Assembly (NCBI RefSeq): GCF_002776695.1
Contig: NZ_LFJC01000003.1
Coordinates: 7,247,114-7,311,113 of the forward strand
Origin: Bradyrhizobium nitroreducens
GTDB taxonomy: Bacteria; Pseudomonadota; Alphaproteobacteria; Rhizobiales; Xanthobacteraceae
Length of the DNA: 64,000 bases
Reading direction: 5' to 3'
Positions 62,189 through 64,000 of this stretch are shown here, piece by piece (the first letter of the stretch is position 1; each line of letters begins with the position of its first letter). A program made the translations under genes and the position numbers. The notes under the pieces are model-generated. The model saw only the letters and a program-made list of their open reading frames with translations, did not search any database and was not told where the DNA came from.

Positions 62189-63811
62189 ATGAAGCGCCGC
62201 GATTTCCTCAAGTCCGTGTCCGGGTTGGCCGCCGGAGCGGCGCTTCCGGCGATGCCGTCCGTGATCTCCACCGCCTATGCCGATGCCCGCTCGGAGACGC
62301 TGCTGATCGTCTCGGAGGGCGGCCCCAACAATCTCGACATCCACGGCGTCGGCACCAACGTGCCCGGCTATGAAGTGTCCTGGAATTGCTACGACCGCCT
62401 GATCAGCCACGAGATGAAGAGCGGCCCCGGCGGCGTGCCCTATTACGACCGCGACAAGTTCAAGGGCGAGCTCGCCGAGGAGTTCAAGATCGACGACATG
62501 TCGGTCACCTTCAAGCTGCGCAAGAACGCCAAATTCCACGACGGCACGCCTGTTACCGCGAAGGACGTGAAGTGGTCGCTGGACCGCGCCGTCAGCGTCG
62601 GCGGCTTCCCGACCTTCCAGATGAGCGCGGGTTCGCTGACCAAGCCCGAGCAGTTCGTCGTGATCGACGACCACACCGTGCGTGTCGACTTCCTGAAGAA
62701 GGACAGGCTGACGATCCCCGATCTCGCGGTGATCGTGCCCTGCATCGTCAATTCCGAGCTGGTGAAGAAGAACGCCAGCGAGAAGGACCCCTGGGGCCTC
62801 GAATTCACCAAGCAGCAGACCGCGGGCTCCGGCGCCTACAAGGTGACGAAATGGACCGCCGGCACCGAAGTCATCATGGAGCGCAACGACGATTGGGTCT
62901 GCGGTCCGCTGCCGAAGATCAAGCGCGTGATCTGGCGCATGGTGCCGCAGGCCGGCAACCGCCGCGCGCTCTTGGAGCGCGGCGATGCCGACATCTCCTA
63001 CGAGCTGCCGAACAAGGACTTCCAGGAGATGAAGGCGAACGGCAAGCTCAACGTGGTGTCGCTGCCGTTCTCCAACGGCATCCAGTACATCGGCATGAAC
63101 GTCACCAAGCCGCCCTTCGACAATCCGAAGGTCCGGCAGGCCGTCGCCTATGCGCTGCCCTATCAGAAGATCATGGACGCCGTGATGTTCGGCCTCGCGA
63201 ACCCGATGTTCGGCGCGGCGAAGGACAAGCCGACCGAAGTCGCCTGGCCGCAGCCGCACAAATACAACACCGACATCGAGAAGGCGAAGGCGTTGATGGC
63301 CGAAGCGGGCATGGCAGGCGGCTTCGAGACCACGATCTCGTTCGACCTGAATTTCGCCGGCGTCAACGAGCCGCTCTGCGTGCTGGTGCAGGAGAGCCTC
63401 GCGCAGATCGGCATCAAGACCACCATCAACAAGGTGCCCGGCGCCAACTGGCGCACCGAATTGAACAAGAAGGAGATGCCGCTCTTCACCAACGTGTTCT
63501 CGGGCTGGCTCGATTACCCCGAGTACTTCTTCTACTGGTGCTATCACGGCAACAATTCCGTCTTCAACACCATGAGCTACAAGTCGGCGGAGATGGACAA
63601 GCTGATCGATGGCGCGCGCACCGCGGCAGCAAGCGGCGACACCGCCACCTACGACAAGGACGTCAAGGGCTTCGTCGACCTCGCCTTCACCGACATCCCG
63701 CGCATCCCGCTCTACCAGCCCTTCGTCAACGTCGCGATGCAGAAGAACATCAGCGGCTATCAATACTGGTTCCACCGCCGGCTGGACTACCGGGCGCTGG
63801 TGAAGGGGTGA
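62189..63811 (+). CDS. Peptide-type ABC substrate-binding protein (SBP family 5), Tat-exported
   Basis: 540 residues. MKRRDFLKSVSGLAAGAALPA is a clear Tat signal (RRDFLK). Family-5 features follow: VTFKLRKNAKFHDGTPVTAKDVKWSLDRA, FSNGIQYIGMNVTKPPFDNPKVRQAVAYALP and the C-terminal lobe ending PFVNVAMQKNISGYQYWFHRR. It should bind a peptide, opine or similar ligand. The ~190 bases after it are repeat DNA up to the contig end, so any permease genes would lie beyond the break. ATG 62189 is chosen for the Tat motif and the upstream TGGAG. Confidence 0.9.
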   Translation: MKRRDFLKSVSGLAAGAALPAMPSVISTAYADARSETLLIVSEGGPNNLDIHGVGTNVPGYEVSWNCYDRLISHEMKSGPGGVPYYDRDKFKGELAEEFKIDDMSVTFKLRKNAKFHDGTPVTAKDVKWSLDRAVSVGGFPTFQMSAGSLTKPEQFVVIDDHTVRVDFLKKDRLTIPDLAVIVPCIVNSELVKKNASEKDPWGLEFTKQQTAGSGAYKVTKWTAGTEVIMERNDDWVCGPLPKIKRVIWRMVPQAGNRRALLERGDADISYELPNKDFQEMKANGKLNVVSLPFSNGIQYIGMNVTKPPFDNPKVRQAVAYALPYQKIMDAVMFGLANPMFGAAKDKPTEVAWPQPHKYNTDIEKAKALMAEAGMAGGFETTISFDLNFAGVNEPLCVLVQESLAQIGIKTTINKVPGANWRTELNKKEMPLFTNVFSGWLDYPEYFFYWCYHGNNSVFNTMSYKSAEMDKLIDGARTAAASGDTATYDKDVKGFVDLAFTDIPRIPLYQPFVNVAMQKNISGYQYWFHRRLDYRALVKG

Positions 63812-63879
63812 GGCGTGATGCTGATGGTCGGCGACGCATCGGCATCGGTTGACTGCGTACATTTGAGTGAGGTGAGCAC

Positions 63880-64000
63880 AGCTCTCTCATTCCCTCCCCC
63901 CTTGTGGGGGAGGGGCAGGGAGGGGGGTAGCCACGAACTCCGACCTCTCCCGGGGGCACCCCCCCCCCCCCCCCCCCCCCCCCAAGGGGGGGGGGAAAAA
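63880..64000. repeat. Family E repeat ending in homopolymer runs (contig end)
   Basis: CTCATTCCCTCCCCCCTTGT and GGGGGAGGGGCAGGGAGGGG match the right arm of the family E repeats (inverse of 37640-37680). From 63959 the sequence is a 25-base C run, AA, ten G and five A, which is not credible genomic sequence and marks an assembly break inside the palindrome. Confidence 0.8.

Noticed and set aside
62099..63862. 587-codon open frame on the minus strand
   Set aside because: Antisense shadow of the Tat-exported binding protein, which has clear motifs on the plus strand.
63959..64000. Poly-C/poly-G tract as a natural phase-variable homopolymer
   Set aside because: It lies at the very end of the window, within a repeat, with C, G and A runs in succession; an assembly artefact is far more likely.

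Overview
The window is GC-rich, densely coded alphaproteobacterial DNA that looks like Bradyrhizobium or a close relative in the Nitrobacteraceae. I base this on the gene families (sox cluster, AapJ, many ABC substrate-binding proteins, acyl-CoA metabolism), on GC-rich third codon positions that leave long antisense reading frames open, and on several families of intergenic palindromic repeats typical of that group. I saw no rRNA, tRNA, CRISPR array, phage or transposase gene. The last ~40 bases are homopolymer runs inside a repeat, so the window almost certainly ends at a draft contig end.

Layout. 0-4.1 kb: end of a beta-keto acid cleavage enzyme gene followed by a biotin-dependent acyl-CoA carboxylase pair. 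4.1-5.6 kb: a small secreted ClpP-fold-like protein and, divergently, a bacterial CREST (alkaline ceramidase-like) membrane hydrolase whose promoter holds two operator-like dyads. 5.6-11.2 kb: a complete peptide/nickel-type ABC importer operon (binding protein, two permeases, two ATPases). 11.6-14.3 kb: AMP-dependent acyl-CoA synthetase and iron-type alcohol dehydrogenase. 14.8-19.2 kb: RND efflux adaptor and pump. 19.5-20.7 kb: an orphan branched-chain amino-acid-type binding protein. 20.9-25.5 kb: a MAPEG protein and an AttE/F/H-like operon (LolD-type ATPase, FtsX-type permease, exported AttH/CrtC-type lipocalin-fold protein). 25.6-30.3 kb: two MFS transporters around a D-aminoacylase-type amidohydrolase.

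30.4-36.6 kb is the sulfur-oxidation block, all on the minus strand: soxX-soxY-soxZ-soxA-soxK-soxB-dsrE-like, then a persulfide dioxygenase-rhodanese fusion. soxCD is absent from the window. Together these genes would bind thiosulfate or sulfane sulfur to SoxYZ, oxidise it with SoxXA, release sulfate with SoxB, and handle persulfides with the DsrE-like and ETHE1-rhodanese proteins. 36.8-46.5 kb: a methyltransferase, a prolyl-oligopeptidase-family hydrolase, two tandem MFS genes, a VOC dioxygenase, a carboxymuconolactone-decarboxylase-family protein and an asymmetric acyl-CoA dehydrogenase pair. 46.6-52.1 kb: AapJ, an L,D-transpeptidase, two tandemly duplicated membrane proteins with duplicated upstream DNA, and a TlpA-like/CcdA thiol-redox pair.

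52.6-60.8 kb is a signalling region: an ECF-type sigma factor gene flanked by repeated GTTTCGT heptamers, then a minus-strand operon of TRAP binding protein (DctP) -> membrane histidine kinase -> cytoplasmic kinase with an N-terminal receiver -> OmpR-type regulator, with no TRAP permease. Divergent from it is an orphan sugar-type binding protein. 60.9-63.8 kb: an APH-fold phosphotransferase with an altered catalytic loop and a Tat-exported peptide-type binding protein.

The most interesting candidates are the DctP-coupled phosphorelay, the duplicated bPH-like genes with a more-than-coding-conserved leader palindrome, the CREST hydrolase with tandem TTGAAC operators, and the sigma-factor-flanking heptamers.
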